From Cohaesibacter intestini (lineage in GTDB: Bacteria; Pseudomonadota; Alphaproteobacteria; Rhizobiales; Cohaesibacteraceae), in contig NZ_QODK01000003.1 of the NCBI RefSeq assembly GCF_003324485.1, positions 372,001 through 436,000 on the forward strand: a stretch of 64,000 nt of DNA. Direction: 5' to 3'. The position numbers and the translations under genes were made by a program. Within the stretch, counting starts at the first letter, position 1; every line of letters starts with the position of its first letter. Of this stretch, positions 63,565-64,000 are shown one piece after another. The notes under the pieces are model-generated. The model saw nothing but the letters and a program-made list of their open reading frames with translations. It did no database searches and was not told the DNA's origin.

Positions 63565-64000
63565 ATGCCTCGTTCCACATATGAAAATCTGGTGATGGTG
63601 GCCGCTACGCTCTTCAGGCAACAGGGCTATTCCGCTTCCAGTATCTCAGACATCCTCACCGCAGCCGATACTGCCAAGGGGTCGCTCTATCACCATTTTC
63701 CCGGCGGTAAGCAGGATCTGGCGATTGCCGCCGCCCGCCATTCGTCTCAATGTGTTCTGGAGTTGATGACGGGATGCTTCGAAAGGGCACGCATTGGCAA
63801 TGGTTGCTTTTACGACGGCGTACAATATCTGATCGAAGAGATTGCGCTTCTGTTTGACGCGATGGAAAGCCATGAATTGAGCCCGGTTTCTGCCACCCTG
63901 CTTAACGGGGCCTCAAACGAGGCTTTCCGTAAGGAGGCTGAGTCTCTGTTTGTCGAGTGGAAGGAAGCCTTCATCACCGAGGGAAAGCGGTTTGGCATGG
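63565..64000 (+). CDS. TetR family regulator, truncated by the window edge
   Basis: The visible 145 residues have a TetR helix-turn-helix (about residues 5-50; MVAATLFRQQGYSASSISDIL, then AKGSLYHHFPGGKQDLAIAAA) and the start of an all-helical ligand domain. The GSLYHHFPGGKQDL pattern is typical of the LmrA/YxaF subgroup, which usually controls a nearby oxidoreductase or transporter gene, here presumably beyond the right edge. The ATG at 63565 lies 22 bases after a palindromic site. The gene continues past the window end. Confidence 0.88.
   Translation, partial: MPRSTYENLVMVAATLFRQQGYSASSISDILTAADTAKGSLYHHFPGGKQDLAIAAARHSSQCVLELMTGCFERARIGNGCFYDGVQYLIEEIALLFDAMESHELSPVSATLLNGASNEAFRKEAESLFVEWKEAFITEGKRFGM

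Overview
This 64 kb window is a chromosomal segment of a Gram-negative, probably marine alphaproteobacterium. The reasons are moderate GC with dense short intergenic gaps, a complete Na+-translocating NADH:quinone reductase (nqrA-F) with its maturation genes, a proton-translocating transhydrogenase (pntAB), a BioMNY biotin ECF transporter, a single-chain gcvP and several ugp-type and GntR/UTRA regulated operons typical of Hyphomicrobiales-like lineages. I see no rRNA, tRNA, CRISPR array, integrase, transposase or phage gene. The exact genus cannot be read from the sequence; a Cohaesibacter-like relative is a low-confidence guess.

Layout. 0-9 kb: DUF1499 membrane protein, metallo-beta-lactamase-fold hydrolase, a PAS protein plus soluble chemoreceptor pair, phosphoglucomutase, two drug/metabolite exporters and a small membrane protein. 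9-16.7 kb: the NQR locus, with nqrM and apbE divergent from nqrABCDEF. 17-24.7 kb: a HutC-like GntR regulator, a small secreted protein, a 106-bp tandem repeat made from the 3' end of sdaA, sdaA and gcvP (glycine/serine catabolism), and a divergent XRE-cupin regulator with an acetyltransferase. 24.7-31.3 kb: TerB-like protein, a TetR regulator with three operator palindromes facing an NmrA-like oxidoreductase, a cysteine hydrolase, a GlxA/AraC regulator, a phosphodiesterase, an aminotransferase pseudogene and a GNAT enzyme. 31.3-37.6 kb: a DeoR-controlled ugp-type ABC transporter with a sugar-phosphate isomerase-like protein. 37.6-39.4 kb: a metal-responsive repressor with a His-tailed MFS exporter. 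39.5-43.9 kb: acyl-CoA synthetase flanked by two matching palindromes, then bioMNY. 43.9-50.6 kb: gamma-glutamylcyclotransferase-like protein, GNAT, glucokinase, 6-phosphogluconolactonase and pntAB. 50.7-56 kb: LysR/quinone-reductase-like pair and an amino-sugar operon (kinase, GntR, NagA-like). 56-64 kb: a secreted VWA protein, guanine deaminase, a ferredoxin-reductase-type flavoprotein, a SelA-like PLP enzyme, formyltetrahydrofolate deformylase and a truncated TetR gene at the right edge.

How the genes fit together. ApbE should attach FMN to NqrB and NqrC, and NqrM should deliver iron to the NqrD/NqrE site, so the NQR locus is nearly self-sufficient. SdaA, GcvP and PurU all feed one-carbon/serine-glycine metabolism. 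Glk, Pgl, Pgm and PntAB serve sugar-phosphate and NADPH metabolism.

The points most worth a second look are: (1) a NagA homologue that has lost two zinc-ligand histidines and the catalytic aspartate but sits in an intact amino-sugar operon; (2) the 106-bp tandem repeat that carries an 11-codon copy of the sdaA tail, differing from the living gene mostly at synonymous positions; (3) NqrC with serine instead of threonine at the FMN attachment site; (4) several clean operator-like palindromes next to their likely regulators.
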